NCBI GenBank assembly: GCA_050734135.1
Contig: JBOHUG010000070.1
Span: 62,001 to 126,000, forward strand
Source of the DNA: Bog-877 sp050734135
GTDB taxonomy: Bacteria; Chloroflexota; Dormibacteria; Aeolococcales; Bog-877
Length of the DNA stretch: 64,000 bases
Direction of reading: 5' to 3'
The notes beneath the pieces were generated by a model. That model searched no databases, had not been told where the DNA came from, and saw only the letters and a program-made list of their open reading frames with translations. The position numbers and the translations under genes are program-made. Below are positions 52,553 to 60,823 of this stretch, piece by piece (position 1 is the first letter of the stretch; each line of letters opens with the position of its first letter).

Positions 52553-52788
52553 CCCCTTCGGTGAAGTAGCTGGTTGTCTTGTGCAGATGGATCTCGACCC
52601 ACCGATGACGCCACCCATCCGCTGGTGGGATCGCCGGTAGCGGGCAGTGAGCCTCCTGCGTCCGGAGGAGTTCGCGGCTGCAGTTCCCTGCCCTGTGGGG
52701 GTCGACTATCCCCCAGGAGATCGGTCTACTATTTCCTGAATTCGCGCGCCGCCGGCTCCAGACAAAGGCCGACCGCCATCAACAGGGG

Positions 52789-53192
52789 ATGCCGATGACC
52801 AAGTGGAGTAAGAAGATCGACGCCATCACTCTGTTCGTCGAGGACCTGGACCGGTCCGTGTCCTACTACCGCGGGTTCCTGGACCAAGAACCCGACGACC
52901 GGGACGAGACCGGCGCCACGTATCGGCCGGATAACCTGTTTCTGCGCCTGAACGTCTCCAGTGACTCGCCGACCATCATCGCGCCCGCGACCGTCGGCGC
53001 GGCCGGCCAAGGCCCCCGCATGTCTTCGGAATCTTCGTGGACGATGTCGGTGGGGTCAGCGACGAGCTGGCCGGCAAGGGCTTAGCCCGGCTCAACGGGC
53101 CGGAGGACCGGCCGTGGGGGATGCGGAGCGCTGCCTTTCAGGACCCCGACGGATACGTCTGGTCGATCGCAACCGACCTGGACTGGGCCTAG
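52789..53192 (+). pseudogene. Frameshifted VOC/glyoxalase protein
   Basis: The first frame gives WSKKIDAITLFVEDLDRSVSYYRGF and NLFLRLNVSS, a clear first half of a VOC domain. Near 53015-53025 the homology moves by one base to GIFVDDVGGVSDELAGKGL and ends with AFQDPDGYVWSIATDLDWA, stop at 53190-53192. A single indel separates two halves that together give a normal approximately 130-residue protein. An A/G-rich AACAGGGG precedes the start. Confidence 0.75.
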
Positions 53193-53425
53193 ACGGGGGC
53201 CGCGTGCGACCAAGACTGGGCAGCCGGACCGCGAGGGAGAACCGATGACCTCGGCCGGAACGCAGGCTGGGACATTGGCGATCCTCGTCCCGGGCTGACC
53301 CCGGCGCATCGCCACCACTCGAGACCGCTTCACGGTGCGGCAAGCCTCTACGCTCGTCCGGGCCGGACCTTGGGTCGGCGAGGCCTTTTCAGCTCGAGGA
53401 GTATCGAGGGAGGCTGTGGGAGAAC

Positions 53426-53835
53426 GCGGTACGGGGCCTGTCTCGCCGAGCCCGCACGATCTCCTTCCGATCACCGCATGGTGGACTGGCCGTCGTCGCA
53501 GGAGTCGGTTCGGTGGCGAGGGACCGCCTCTTCGCAGGCGATCGGCACCGGGCGACCTCTCGTTCCACAGCCGAGCCGCCACCTTGGGCCTGTGCTGGGA
53601 GCTGGCCTCACTGGTCGTGGGTAGGCTGACCGGGGCCGCCACCGTCGTCGACGAAGTTCACGGGTTCAAGTACTTAGATGAGCGGGACCTGCTCGGTTTT
53701 TTCGACGGGACCGAGAATCCGACCGGACCGGCAGCCAAGGCGGCCGTGCTCATGCATTTAGCGGGAGAATCGCGCGTCCAAGCCCGAAGCTGGACCAGCC
53801 GGGTTCCCGGAGCAGCGGGTGAAATGTTCCCGTAG
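53426..53835 (+). pseudogene. Remnant of a DyP-type peroxidase
   Basis: One frame carries SPHGGLAVVAGVGSVARDRLFAG, which matches the GLxCVVGIGSxAWDRLFG region of DyP peroxidases. After a shift near 53550 the next frame continues PGDLSFHSRA, CWELASLVVGRLTGAATVVDEVHGFKYLDERDLLGFFDGTENPTG, including the family's GxxDG haem-site motif (here GFFDG with catalytic Asp). Similarity stops near 53770; the distal haem-ligand half is missing. Both an indel and a 3' truncation are present, so the gene is dead. Confidence 0.75.
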
Positions 53836-53870
53836 CCCTGTTAGAGTACGGCTCCAAATAAGGGAAATGC

Positions 53871-53886
53871 AGCGACCGCGGTCGCT
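53871..53886. promoter_or_regulatory. 16-bp perfect palindrome upstream of trpB2
   Basis: AGCGACCGCGGTCGCT is its own reverse complement. It lies about 110 nt before the trpB2 start and 24 nt after a TAGAGT hexamer (53842-53847), a position suited to an operator downstream of a promoter. Confidence 0.45.
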
Positions 53887-53993
53887 TACCGGCCCGTAGG
53901 GACACGAGTCGGAGCTGGCCCTCCGAGCTCCGCGGCGCTTGCCTGTCAGCGACGGATTTGGCGGGACGCTCCGCTGAGCGAGGGAGGCATCAG

Positions 53994-55244
53994 ATGCGCT
54001 GGACAATGTCATCCGACCGGGTCCCCGAAGCCTGGTTCAACGCGGTACCGAGCCTGCCCGAACCACTGGCCCCGCCTCTCCATCCGGGCACACGGGAGCC
54101 GGTAACTCCCGACCTCCTGGCACCGCTTTTCCCGATGGCCCTGATCGGCCAAGAGGTGTCCACCGATCCCTACATCGACATTCCGGGCGAGGTCTTGGAC
54201 ATCCTCCGACTCTGGCGACCGACCCCCCTGATCAGGGCAAAAAGGTTGGAGAAGGCGCTCGACACGCCGGCCCGGATCTACTTCAAGGACGAGTCGGTCT
54301 CCCCGGCTGGATCTCACAAGCCGAACACGGCCGTTCCTCAAGCCTTCTACAACAAGCAGGAGGGCATCAAGCGGCTCGCTACCGAGACCGGAGCTGGCCA
54401 GTGGGGCAGCGCGCTCACCCATGCGTGCTCGCTATTCGACCTGGAGTGCAAGGTCTACATGGTGCGGGCCTCGTACCAGCAGAAGCCCTACCGGCGAGTG
54501 ATGATGGAAACGTGGGGCGGCCAGGTCGTAGCCTCGCCAGTCGACCAGCCAGATCACCCCGGGTCGCTGGGGACCGCCATCACCGATGCCGTGCGCGATG
54601 CTGTGGCGCGCGAGGACACCCACTACTCCCTGGGGTCTGTGCTGAACCATGTGCTGCTGCATCAGACCGTGATTGGCCTGGAAGCCAAAGAGCAGCTTCA
54701 AATTGCCGGCGAGGAGAAGCCAGACCTGGTGATCGGCTGCTGCGGAGGTGGCTCCAACTTAGGGGGCCTGGCGCTCCCGTTCGTGGCGGACAAGGATGTG
54801 GAGTTGCTGGCGGTCGAGCCCGCCTCCTGCCCCACCCTGACTGAGGGGAAGTTCGATTACGACTTCGGCGACAGTGCCGGCATGACCCCGCTCCTGGCGA
54901 TGTACACCCTCGGGCACGACTTCATCCCCCCCTCCATCCACGCCGGCGGGCTCCGGTATCACGGCGATGCGCCGATCATCTCCAACCTGGTGAAGGCGGG
55001 CCGGATGCGAGCCACGGCTTACCCGCAGAACGCGGTCTTCGACGCCGCGATCCAGTTCGCCCGGACCCAGGGCCCGATCCCAGCTCCGGAGACAGCCCAC
55101 GCCATCCGAGCCACCATCGACGAAGCCCTCCGGGCTCGCGAGGAGGGGCTGGAGCGGGTCATTCTCTTCGGGTACTCCGGCCACGGCCTGCTCGACCTTC
55201 AGGCCTACGACGACTACCTGGCGGGGAGACTGGAGGTCGCGTGA
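53994..55244 (+). CDS. trpB: Tryptophan synthase beta chain, TrpB2 type
   Basis: A 416-residue PLP enzyme. The TrpB2-specific N-terminus (LPEPLAPPLHPGTREPVTPDLLAPLFP) precedes the fold. The PLP Lys is in AGSHKPNTAVPQAFYN, then TETGAGQWGSALTHACSLF and the glycine-rich phosphate site GCCGGGSNLGGLALPF. TrpB2 enzymes make Trp from indole and Ser and in some species act without TrpA, or as Trp synthase from phosphoserine. No trpA or other trp gene is nearby. ATG 53994 follows GAGGGAGG with about 7 nt spacing. The upstream 16-bp palindrome may regulate it. Confidence 0.93.
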   Translation: MRWTMSSDRVPEAWFNAVPSLPEPLAPPLHPGTREPVTPDLLAPLFPMALIGQEVSTDPYIDIPGEVLDILRLWRPTPLIRAKRLEKALDTPARIYFKDESVSPAGSHKPNTAVPQAFYNKQEGIKRLATETGAGQWGSALTHACSLFDLECKVYMVRASYQQKPYRRVMMETWGGQVVASPVDQPDHPGSLGTAITDAVRDAVAREDTHYSLGSVLNHVLLHQTVIGLEAKEQLQIAGEEKPDLVIGCCGGGSNLGGLALPFVADKDVELLAVEPASCPTLTEGKFDYDFGDSAGMTPLLAMYTLGHDFIPPSIHAGGLRYHGDAPIISNLVKAGRMRATAYPQNAVFDAAIQFARTQGPIPAPETAHAIRATIDEALRAREEGLERVILFGYSGHGLLDLQAYDDYLAGRLEVA

Positions 55245-55313
55245 CCGGCGGGCAGGCGGCGCTTCTCCTTCGCCTGCCGGGAAGCGCCAAGTCCGCCTGA
55301 CGAGCGGGCCGCA

Positions 55314-56283
55314 GTGGCTAGAGACCGCCCTGACCGCTCGTTTCCTGCCGCCGCCGGGGTGCGGATCGATTGGCTCGAGATACCAGCATCGCTGCGCTCG
55401 GAAATGGAGGCACTTCTGGGCTGCCCGGTGGTGGACGCAGTCTCCCAGCCAGGCGGCTTCTTGCCAGGGGCCGCGCTCCGCCTCCGGCTGGCTGATGACC
55501 GGCGCGCCTTCGTAAAAGTGGTGGCAGCGCTCCCCAACCCCAAGAAGTCCCAAGATGCATCGAGAAGAGGCGTTGCGGCTCACCCAGCTGCCGCTTAGTG
55601 CCCATATCCCGCGCTTGCTGGGGGTGCTGGATGACGGCGACTGGGTAGCAGTCGTCCTTGAGGACGTCGCCGGCAGGCATCCGCGTCTCCCCTGGCGGAT
55701 CAGCGAACTGGAGCGGGTCTTGGGTGCTCTCGAAGAGCTCCAATCCGAGCTCACCCCGTGCCCGGTGCCGGACTTGCCGAGAGTGGTGGAGCAACACCAG
55801 GATACCTTCGGCGGTTGGCGCCAGCTGGAGAAGGCTCCACCTGCCGACCTCGACTCCTGGGCCGGGCACAACCTGAGCCGGCTGGCTGAGAGAGAGGGTG
55901 GTTGGGCGGTCGAAGTCTCAGGAGACACCGTGCTGCATGGCGATCTCCGAGCGGACAACGTGCTCTTGACCAAATCCGGTTCCGTCGTGTTCTTGGACTG
56001 GCCCGGGGCCTGCCAGGGGGTCGATTGGTTCGACCCCCTCGTCATGGCTCCCAGCGTGGCCGTGCAGGGTGGGCCAGATCCGGAGTGGTTGCTCAGCCAT
56101 CACGCCGGGGCCCGCCAGGCCGACCCTGACGCGCTCACCACCCTCGTGGTCGCGACCGCCGGCTACTTCCTGCATCGATCACTGCTGCCTGCGCCGCCTG
56201 GCCTGCCCGCCCTCCGCGCCTTCCAGGCCAAACAGGCGCGAGCGGCACTCAGCTGGGCCGCCGGGCGCACCGGCTGGAGCTAA
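55314..56283 (+). pseudogene. Frameshifted aminoglycoside phosphotransferase-like protein
   Basis: The first frame (from GTG 55314) gives PGGFLPGAALRLRLADDRRAFVKVV, the Gly-rich loop and catalytic Lys of APH/ChoK kinases. Near 55545 a one-base shift moves homology to MHREEALRLTQLPL, then VAVVLEDVAGRHPRLPW and the catalytic loop VLHGDLRADNVLLT with HGDxxxxN and metal Asp in VVFLDWPGA. Joining both gives a full-length kinase of about 320 residues. The single indel could also be an assembly error, so it is less certain to be dead than the other broken genes. It follows trpB2 on the same strand. Confidence 0.75.
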
Positions 56284-56298
56284 GCCCAGGCGGTGGAT

Positions 56299-58617
56299 TT
56301 AGGCTGGGGGTGGAGTGCTCGCCGGGTCCGCCACGTGCCGCTCCAGCCGGATGATCACGGACTTCGAGGTGGGGGTGTTGCTGACCTCGGCGACGCTCCC
56401 CAGCGGCACCAGCACGTTGGCCTCCGGGAAGTAAGCGGCCGCGCACTGGCGGGAGGTCGGGTAGGCGACCAACCGGTAGTCCCTTAGGCAACGCTCCACC
56501 TCGTCGCTCCACTCGCTGAACACGTCGACATGCTCCCCATCGGCTAGGCCCAGTTCAGCCAGGTCCTCGGGATTGACCAAAACCACCCGACGGCTGTCAT
56601 GGATCCCCCGGTACCGGTCCTCATTCGAGTAAATCGAGGTGTTGAACTGGTCGTGGGAGCGCATCGTTTGCAGCAAGAGCCGTCCCGCGGGCACCTGGAT
56701 CGTCTCGAGCTGATTGACACTGAAGCGCGCCTTCTTGGTCTCGGTCTCGAAGCGCCGCTCGTCCCGAGGAGGATGCGGCAGCAGGAAGCCCTCCGGGTTG
56801 GCGATCTTGGCGTTGTAGTCCGCGCACCCAGGGATCACCTGGGCGATGTGATCGCGGATGACGTGGTAATCGTTGGCCATCGCCTCCCAATCGATCGGCA
56901 CCCTGTTCCCCAGGGTCCGGTGCGCCAGACCACAGATGATGGCCACCTCGCTGCGCAGCTCTTCGGAGGCTGGCGCCAGCACCCCTTTGGTGGCGTGCAC
57001 CGCACCCATCGAGTCTTCCACAGTTACCCGCTGCTGTCCGGACTTCTGGACATCGCGCTCGGTGCGGCCCAGGGTGGGCAGGATCAGCGCCACGTCCCCG
57101 GTAACCAGGTGGGATCGGTTGAGCTTGGTGGCGATGCTGACGGTGAGATCAAGTCGAGTCATCGCCTTCTCGGCCACATTGGTGTCGGAGATCGCCCGCA
57201 CCAGGTTGCCACCCAGCGAGATCATGACCCGCGCCTTACCATCGCGCATCGCGCCGACCGCCTCGACCGAGTCCCAGCCGGGCTCGCGGGCAGGCTCGAA
57301 GTGGAACTCCGCGGCCAGCTTGTCGAGGAAGGCGGCCGGCATCTTCTCGAAGATCCCCATCGTTCGGTCGCCCTGGACATTGCTGTGGCCCCGAACCGGC
57401 AGGAGCCCCGCGCCCGGGCGACCGATGTTGCCGCGGAGGAGCTGGACGTTGGTCACCTCCCGGATCGTCGGCACCGCCCGTTTGTGCTGGGTCAGCCCCA
57501 TCGCCCAGGCGATGATTACCGACTTGGCGGCCATGATCCGGTCGGCCAGCTCAGCGATCTGTGCGCGCTTGAGGCCACTCCCCTCCTCGATCGACTCCCA
57601 GGATGCCTGACGGACCGAAGCAGCGTAGGCCTCGAAGCCGTCGGTGTAGGTGGTGATGAAACTGTGATCAAGGACCGTGCCCGGGGCCCGCTCCTCGGCC
57701 TCCAGGAGCAACTTGCCCACCCCCAGGAAGAGCGCCTGATCGCCAGCCAGGCGGATCGGCAGGTAATCATCCGCCAGCTTGGTGCCGTTGGCCAACAGGC
57801 CCCTCGGGGTCTGCGGATTCCGGAAGCGGAGCAAACCCGCCTCCGGCAGCGGATTCACCGCCACGATCACAGTTCCCCGCCGCTTTGCCTTGTCAAGGCT
57901 GTTCAGCATCCGGGGGTGATTGGTGCCCGGGTTCTGGCCGCAGATGACGATCAGATCGGTGCGCTCGACGTCCTCCAGAGTGACCGTGCCCTTGCCGATC
58001 CCGATCACTTCCTTGAGCGCCGATCCGCTGGATTCATGGCACATGTTGGAGCAGTCCGGGAGGTTGTTGGTGCCGTAGGCCCGGGCGAAGGTGCCGTAGA
58101 GGAAGGCGGCCTCGTTACTGGTCCGGCCCGAGGTGTAGAAGACCGCCTGGTTGGGCGAGGCCAGAGCGTTGAGCTGGTCCGCCACCAGCCCGACTGCGTC
58201 GTTCCAGGAGATCGGCTGGTAGTGGTCGCTCCCGGCTCGCTTGACGAGTGGCTCGGTCAGGCGCCCCTGCTCCTCCAGCCACCAGTCGGAGCGCTCGCGC
58301 AGCTCGGTTAGCGAATGCTCGGCGAAGAATTCCGGCTCCACCCGCAGCAGGGTCGCTTCGGCGGCGACATGCTTGGCCCCGTTCTCGCAGAACTCGGCGG
58401 TCTTGCGGTGGGCGGGGTCGGGCCAGGCGCAACCGGGACAGTCGATCCCGTCCTTCTTGTTGAGCCTGAGCAGTGTCCGGGCCGTCGTCCGCACTCCCAT
58501 CTCGTCGAAGGCGCGCTTGAAAGTGATTCCCACCGCCGGCCACCCGGCGGCGTACTCCTCGGGAGGGGTGACTCGAGGCTCTTCGACGAGATCGACTCTG
58601 GGTGCTTTTATAGTCAT
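56299..58617 (-). CDS. Molybdopterin oxidoreductase of the FdhF/YdeP family
   Basis: A 772-residue enzyme. The N-terminal CPGCAWPDPAHRKTAEFCENGAK provides only a C-x2-C plus one later Cys rather than the four Cys of formate dehydrogenases, a feature of the YdeP group. Molybdopterin-binding regions include VFYTSGRTSNEAAFLYGTF, NMCHESSGSALKEVIGIGKGTVT, DLIVICGQNPGTNHPRML and the C-terminal NPEDLAELGLADGEHVDVF / AYFPEANVLVPL. E. coli YdeP is linked to acid resistance; the reaction is unknown. No FdhD-like sulfurtransferase or electron-transfer subunit is adjacent. The ATG overlaps the HIT gene stop (ATGA). Confidence 0.88.
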   Translation of the reverse strand: MTIKAPRVDLVEEPRVTPPEEYAAGWPAVGITFKRAFDEMGVRTTARTLLRLNKKDGIDCPGCAWPDPAHRKTAEFCENGAKHVAAEATLLRVEPEFFAEHSLTELRERSDWWLEEQGRLTEPLVKRAGSDHYQPISWNDAVGLVADQLNALASPNQAVFYTSGRTSNEAAFLYGTFARAYGTNNLPDCSNMCHESSGSALKEVIGIGKGTVTLEDVERTDLIVICGQNPGTNHPRMLNSLDKAKRRGTVIVAVNPLPEAGLLRFRNPQTPRGLLANGTKLADDYLPIRLAGDQALFLGVGKLLLEAEERAPGTVLDHSFITTYTDGFEAYAASVRQASWESIEEGSGLKRAQIAELADRIMAAKSVIIAWAMGLTQHKRAVPTIREVTNVQLLRGNIGRPGAGLLPVRGHSNVQGDRTMGIFEKMPAAFLDKLAAEFHFEPAREPGWDSVEAVGAMRDGKARVMISLGGNLVRAISDTNVAEKAMTRLDLTVSIATKLNRSHLVTGDVALILPTLGRTERDVQKSGQQRVTVEDSMGAVHATKGVLAPASEELRSEVAIICGLAHRTLGNRVPIDWEAMANDYHVIRDHIAQVIPGCADYNAKIANPEGFLLPHPPRDERRFETETKKARFSVNQLETIQVPAGRLLLQTMRSHDQFNTSIYSNEDRYRGIHDSRRVVLVNPEDLAELGLADGEHVDVFSEWSDEVERCLRDYRLVAYPTSRQCAAAYFPEANVLVPLGSVAEVSNTPTSKSVIIRLERHVADPASTPPPA

Positions 58618-59120
58618 GGCTGCTCCAATTCCAGCCGGAATGCTTCCCTCATTTTGACAGCGGTCGCCTCGAGATGCTCGGGAACCACTTTTACATCCGC
58701 CAGTATTGGCATGAAGTTGGTGTCCCCATTCCAGCGCGGTACCAGGTGGAAGTGGAGGTGAGCGTCGATTCCCGCCCCCGCCGCGCGACCCTGGTTCCAG
58801 CCACCGTTGAGTCCCTCACAGTGGAGCTCGTTCTGGAGCACCCTGGTCGCCAGCTTGAGCTCGTCCATCACCGCCAGCAGCTCCTCCTGACCAAGTTCGA
58901 CCAGCTCCCCGCCGTGGCGCCGGGGAGCCACCATCAGATGCCCTGGGTTGTAGGGGTAGCGGTTGAGCATGCAGAGCACCAGCTCCGTCCTGTGGATCAG
59001 GAGATCCTGCCGACCACGATCCGGCTCACCTACTTCGCAGAAAAGGCAACCCTCGGCGCCCCCGGACGGCTTCTCCTGCTCGATGTATGCCATCCGCCAC
59101 GGTGCCCAGAGAACCTCCAT
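58614..59120 (-). CDS. HIT-family nucleotide hydrolase/transferase
   Basis: A 168-residue protein. The N-terminal WAPWRMAYIEQ is shared with Ap4A phosphorylase-like actinobacterial HIT proteins; a C-x2-C (CLFCE) may bind zinc. The middle has LNRYPYNPGHLMVAPRRH and the C-terminal histidine triad HLHFHLVPRWNGD carries the catalytic His. Likely substrates are dinucleoside polyphosphates or nucleotide phosphosulfates. The ATG follows GGGAGGGTGA. It is coupled to the downstream molybdopterin oxidoreductase and divergent from the bS22 promoter. Confidence 0.9.
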   Translation of the reverse strand: MEVLWAPWRMAYIEQEKPSGGAEGCLFCEVGEPDRGRQDLLIHRTELVLCMLNRYPYNPGHLMVAPRRHGGELVELGQEELLAVMDELKLATRVLQNELHCEGLNGGWNQGRAAGAGIDAHLHFHLVPRWNGDTNFMPILADVKVVPEHLEATAVKMREAFRLELEQP

Positions 59121-59146
59121 TCACCCTCCCGTGGATCACACTCAGA

Positions 59147-59176
59147 TTGACGCTTTGAATTGCCTGCAAGTAGACT
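59147..59176 (+). promoter_or_regulatory. Predicted sigma-70-type promoter for bS22
   Basis: TTGACG (59147-59152) and TAGACT (59171-59176) are separated by 18 nt. Transcription would start near 59184, giving an approximately 70 nt leader before the small ribosomal protein gene. The leader contains TGTGTTCACACA, a short inverted repeat. Confidence 0.6.
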
Positions 59177-59256
59177 AGCCGGGTAACGGGCTGATTGTGT
59201 TCACACACAGTGGCCCCGTCCCGCAGCCTCAGGGCTTTTTCGAGGTCTTCTTCTTC

Positions 59257-59352
59257 GTGGGATCGGTGATCAAGAAACGGCGCAAGAAGATGCGCAAGCA
59301 TAAGCACAAGAAGATGCTGAAAAAGACCAGATGGGCGAGACGCGCCGCCTGA
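59257..59352 (+). CDS. Small basic ribosomal protein bS22 (AURKAIP1/COX24-type)
   Basis: A 31-residue peptide, read directly: GTG GGA TCG GTG ATC AAG..., that is GSVIKKRRKKMRKHKHKKML followed by KKTRWARRAA. It matches the actinobacterial bS22 pattern GSVIKKRRKRM...K-K-H-R-K-x-x-R-K-T-R almost throughout; bS22 was found as an extra small-subunit protein at the 30S decoding side in mycobacteria. A promoter with -35/-10 lies upstream and a CGAGG motif sits 11 nt before the GTG. It lies between divergent HIT and the tRNA-Ala gene. Half of its residues are Lys or Arg. Confidence 0.9.
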   Translation: MGSVIKKRRKKMRKHKHKKMLKKTRWARRAA

Positions 59353-59413
59353 CCCTTCGAGACCGCTCGGCGAGTTCGACCAGTACCGCCCGCCGATATA
59401 CTAGGTCGCCCTC

Positions 59414-59486
59414 GGGGCGATAGCTCAGCTGGGAGAGCGCTGCCCTCGCACGGCAGAGGTCAGGGGTTCGAATCCCCTTCGCTCCA
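59414..59486 (+). tRNA. tRNA-Ala (anticodon CGC)
   Basis: The cloverleaf folds as acceptor GGGGCGA/TCGCTCC with the G3-U70 alanine identity pair, D arm GCTC/GAGC, anticodon stem CTGCC/GGCAG enclosing CTCGCAC (anticodon CGC, reading GCG), and T arm AGGGG/CCCCT around TTCGAAT. Discriminator A at 59486; CCA is not encoded. Antisense frames giving RGFEPLTSAVRGQRSPS and IRTPDLCRARAALSQLSYRPEG are the usual spurious peptides. Confidence 0.96.
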
Positions 59487-59540
59487 CAGATTCCGCGCAG
59501 GCCGCAAGTCGAACTCGGAGACCTCCTAGCCCACACCTGG

Positions 59541-59813
59541 TTGGGGGTGGTGCGCCCCCTCGATCAACCGTGGTACCGGGTGCGAGTCGGGTCCGGGCGC
59601 AACCGATGCGGTACCGGGGTTCCATCGTGCCACATAGCGTTATGGAACGGATCGGGTCAATCCGTCGCGCTTCTCGTTCCCAGCGGTGAAGACCCCTGGC
59701 AGGACCTCGTGGCCAGCGGTCAGGCCCTAGCCGCGCTCGATGGCCTTGCCCGAGGAGCACTGATTTTGAAGCGCGGCTGGGTCTGGCACCGTCAGGAGGA
59801 CGGTCAGCGGTAG
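59541..59813 (+). CDS. Possible small protein coupled to AraC-like regulator
   Basis: A 90-residue frame not recognised. Its second half (SVALLVPSGEDPWQDLVASGQALAALDGLARGALILKRG) looks protein-like, and its TAG stop shares one base with the GTG of the next gene (TAGTG), a typical coupling overlap. The first half is less convincing and the exact start is unclear. It may be a real small gene or chance. It fills the otherwise empty 326 nt between tRNA-Ala and the regulator. Confidence 0.35.
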   Translation: MGVVRPLDQPWYRVRVGSGRNRCGTGVPSCHIALWNGSGQSVALLVPSGEDPWQDLVASGQALAALDGLARGALILKRGWVWHRQEDGQR

Positions 59814-60262
59814 TGACCGAATCAGTCCCTCCCGCTGAGTTGCATCTTCAAAAGCTCCGGCGCGCTCGAGATCAGATCGACCGCGATTACCAACGCCGAC
59901 TGCGGATCTCAGCGCTGGCACAGGAAGCCGGCTACTCCACCACCCAGTTCATCCGCGCCTTCAGACGGAGATACGGCGAGACTCCGGGGCGCTATCGCCT
60001 CCGAAGACGAATGGAACGAGCTGCCGAGCTCCTCAGAAGTGTCAACCTCACGGTGACGGAGGTCTGCTTCATGGTGGGTTGCGACAGCTTGGGAAGCTTC
60101 AGTACTCAATTCTCCCGGCTGCAGGGCATGCCGCCGTCTGAGTACCGCCGGGAGGCGGTTCGGCGAGGTGGTCCGGCGCCGATTCCCGGCTGTTTCGTCC
60201 TCATGTGGGAGAGCGGGTTGCCGGCGGCGCCAGCGAGTGAGCCCACCCACTGGGTTGATTGA
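59813..60262 (+). CDS. AraC-family helix-turn-helix regulator, short form
   Basis: A 149-residue protein consisting almost only of the double helix-turn-helix of AraC/XylS regulators: RRLRISALAQEAGYSTTQFIRAFRRRYGETPGRYRLRRRMERAAELL, then LTVTEVCFMVGCDSLGSFSTQFSRLQGMPPSEYRR. There is no effector-binding domain. A VOC protein follows 84 nt downstream; small AraC-VOC pairs like this are common, where the VOC protein may be the target or partner. GTG 59813 overlaps the upstream small frame's stop by one base. Confidence 0.9.
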   Translation: MTESVPPAELHLQKLRRARDQIDRDYQRRLRISALAQEAGYSTTQFIRAFRRRYGETPGRYRLRRRMERAAELLRSVNLTVTEVCFMVGCDSLGSFSTQFSRLQGMPPSEYRREAVRRGGPAPIPGCFVLMWESGLPAAPASEPTHWVD

Positions 60263-60346
60263 TAGGCGCAATTTCGGAGAAGCGCGACCGATCCCAATGC
60301 ACCTATGTTGACGGTCCCGTCAGCGCCGCAACTCAGGAGGGCAGTC

Positions 60347-60757
60347 ATGATCACCGGAATCTCGATCGTCTCAGTGTGGGTCCTCGACCAAGACGCCGCC
60401 AAGCAGTTCTACTCTGAGCAACTCGGTTTCGAAGTGACCAACGACATCAAGTTGGAGAACGGGATGCGCTGGCTCACCGTCCGCCCCCCGGGCAGCACCG
60501 GCCAGGAGCTGGTGCTGATGGACCCGTCGCACTCAATGCTCGACGAGGAGACCGCTGAGCAGGTCCGGGCCCTCGTTGCCAAGGGGGCTCTGAGTCCGGG
60601 GGTGATGGCCACGACCGACTGCCGCGGTGATCACGAGCAGCTGGCCGCCCGAGGGGTCCAGTTCACCCAGGCGCCGGCGGAGCGGCCGTATGGCGTGGAA
60701 GCGATGATTCGGGACGACTCGGGCAACTGGTACAGCTTCACCCAGCGCCACCGGTAG
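60347..60757 (+). CDS. VOC/glyoxalase family protein
   Basis: A 136-residue VOC protein: SIVSVWVLDQDAAKQFYSEQLGFEVTNDIKLENGMRWLTVRP, GQELVLMDP, and the second half GDHEQLAARGVQFTQAPAERPYGVEAMIRDDSGNWYSF. This matches glyoxalase/bleomycin-resistance-like proteins; a metal-binding Glu/His pattern is incomplete so activity is not assigned. ATG 60347 follows CAGGAGGG at 6 nt. It is probably controlled by the upstream AraC-like regulator. Confidence 0.88.
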   Translation: MITGISIVSVWVLDQDAAKQFYSEQLGFEVTNDIKLENGMRWLTVRPPGSTGQELVLMDPSHSMLDEETAEQVRALVAKGALSPGVMATTDCRGDHEQLAARGVQFTQAPAERPYGVEAMIRDDSGNWYSFTQRHR

Positions 60758-60809
60758 GCCTGGCTGCCCGAGGGTCCACCCGGCCGGCGACTGGGAGTCC
60801 GCCACCGGC

Positions 60810-60815
60810 TAGTCT
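60810..60815 (+). promoter_or_regulatory. -10-like hexamer for leaderless GNAT gene
   Basis: TAGTCT lies 8 nt before the GTG at 60824; no ribosome-binding site is visible. Confidence 0.35.
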
Positions 60816-60823
60816 CTCTAGCT

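Noticed and set aside
49870..53900. Integrative element inserted at tRNA-Ala
   Set aside because: No integrase, transposase, or duplicated tRNA 3' end was found by eye, so only a degraded tract is reported.
54759..56045. 428-residue minus-strand frame opposite trpB2 and the phosphotransferase
   Set aside because: Ser/Arg-rich shadow frame; the plus strand carries conserved PLP and kinase motifs.
7460..56283. All frameshifts explained as poor sequence quality
   Set aside because: Essential genes (ppdK, glyQS, cysS, glmU, prs, holA, ppk) are intact over their full length, while lesions cluster in dispensable genes and include deletions; quality errors remain possible for the single-indel phosphotransferase and VOC genes.
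59270..59760. Minus-strand frames reading IRTPDLCRARAALSQLSYRPEG and RRGFEPLTSAVRGQRSPS
   Set aside because: These are the well-known spurious peptides produced by reading tRNA-Ala in antisense; the tRNA fold accounts for the sequence.
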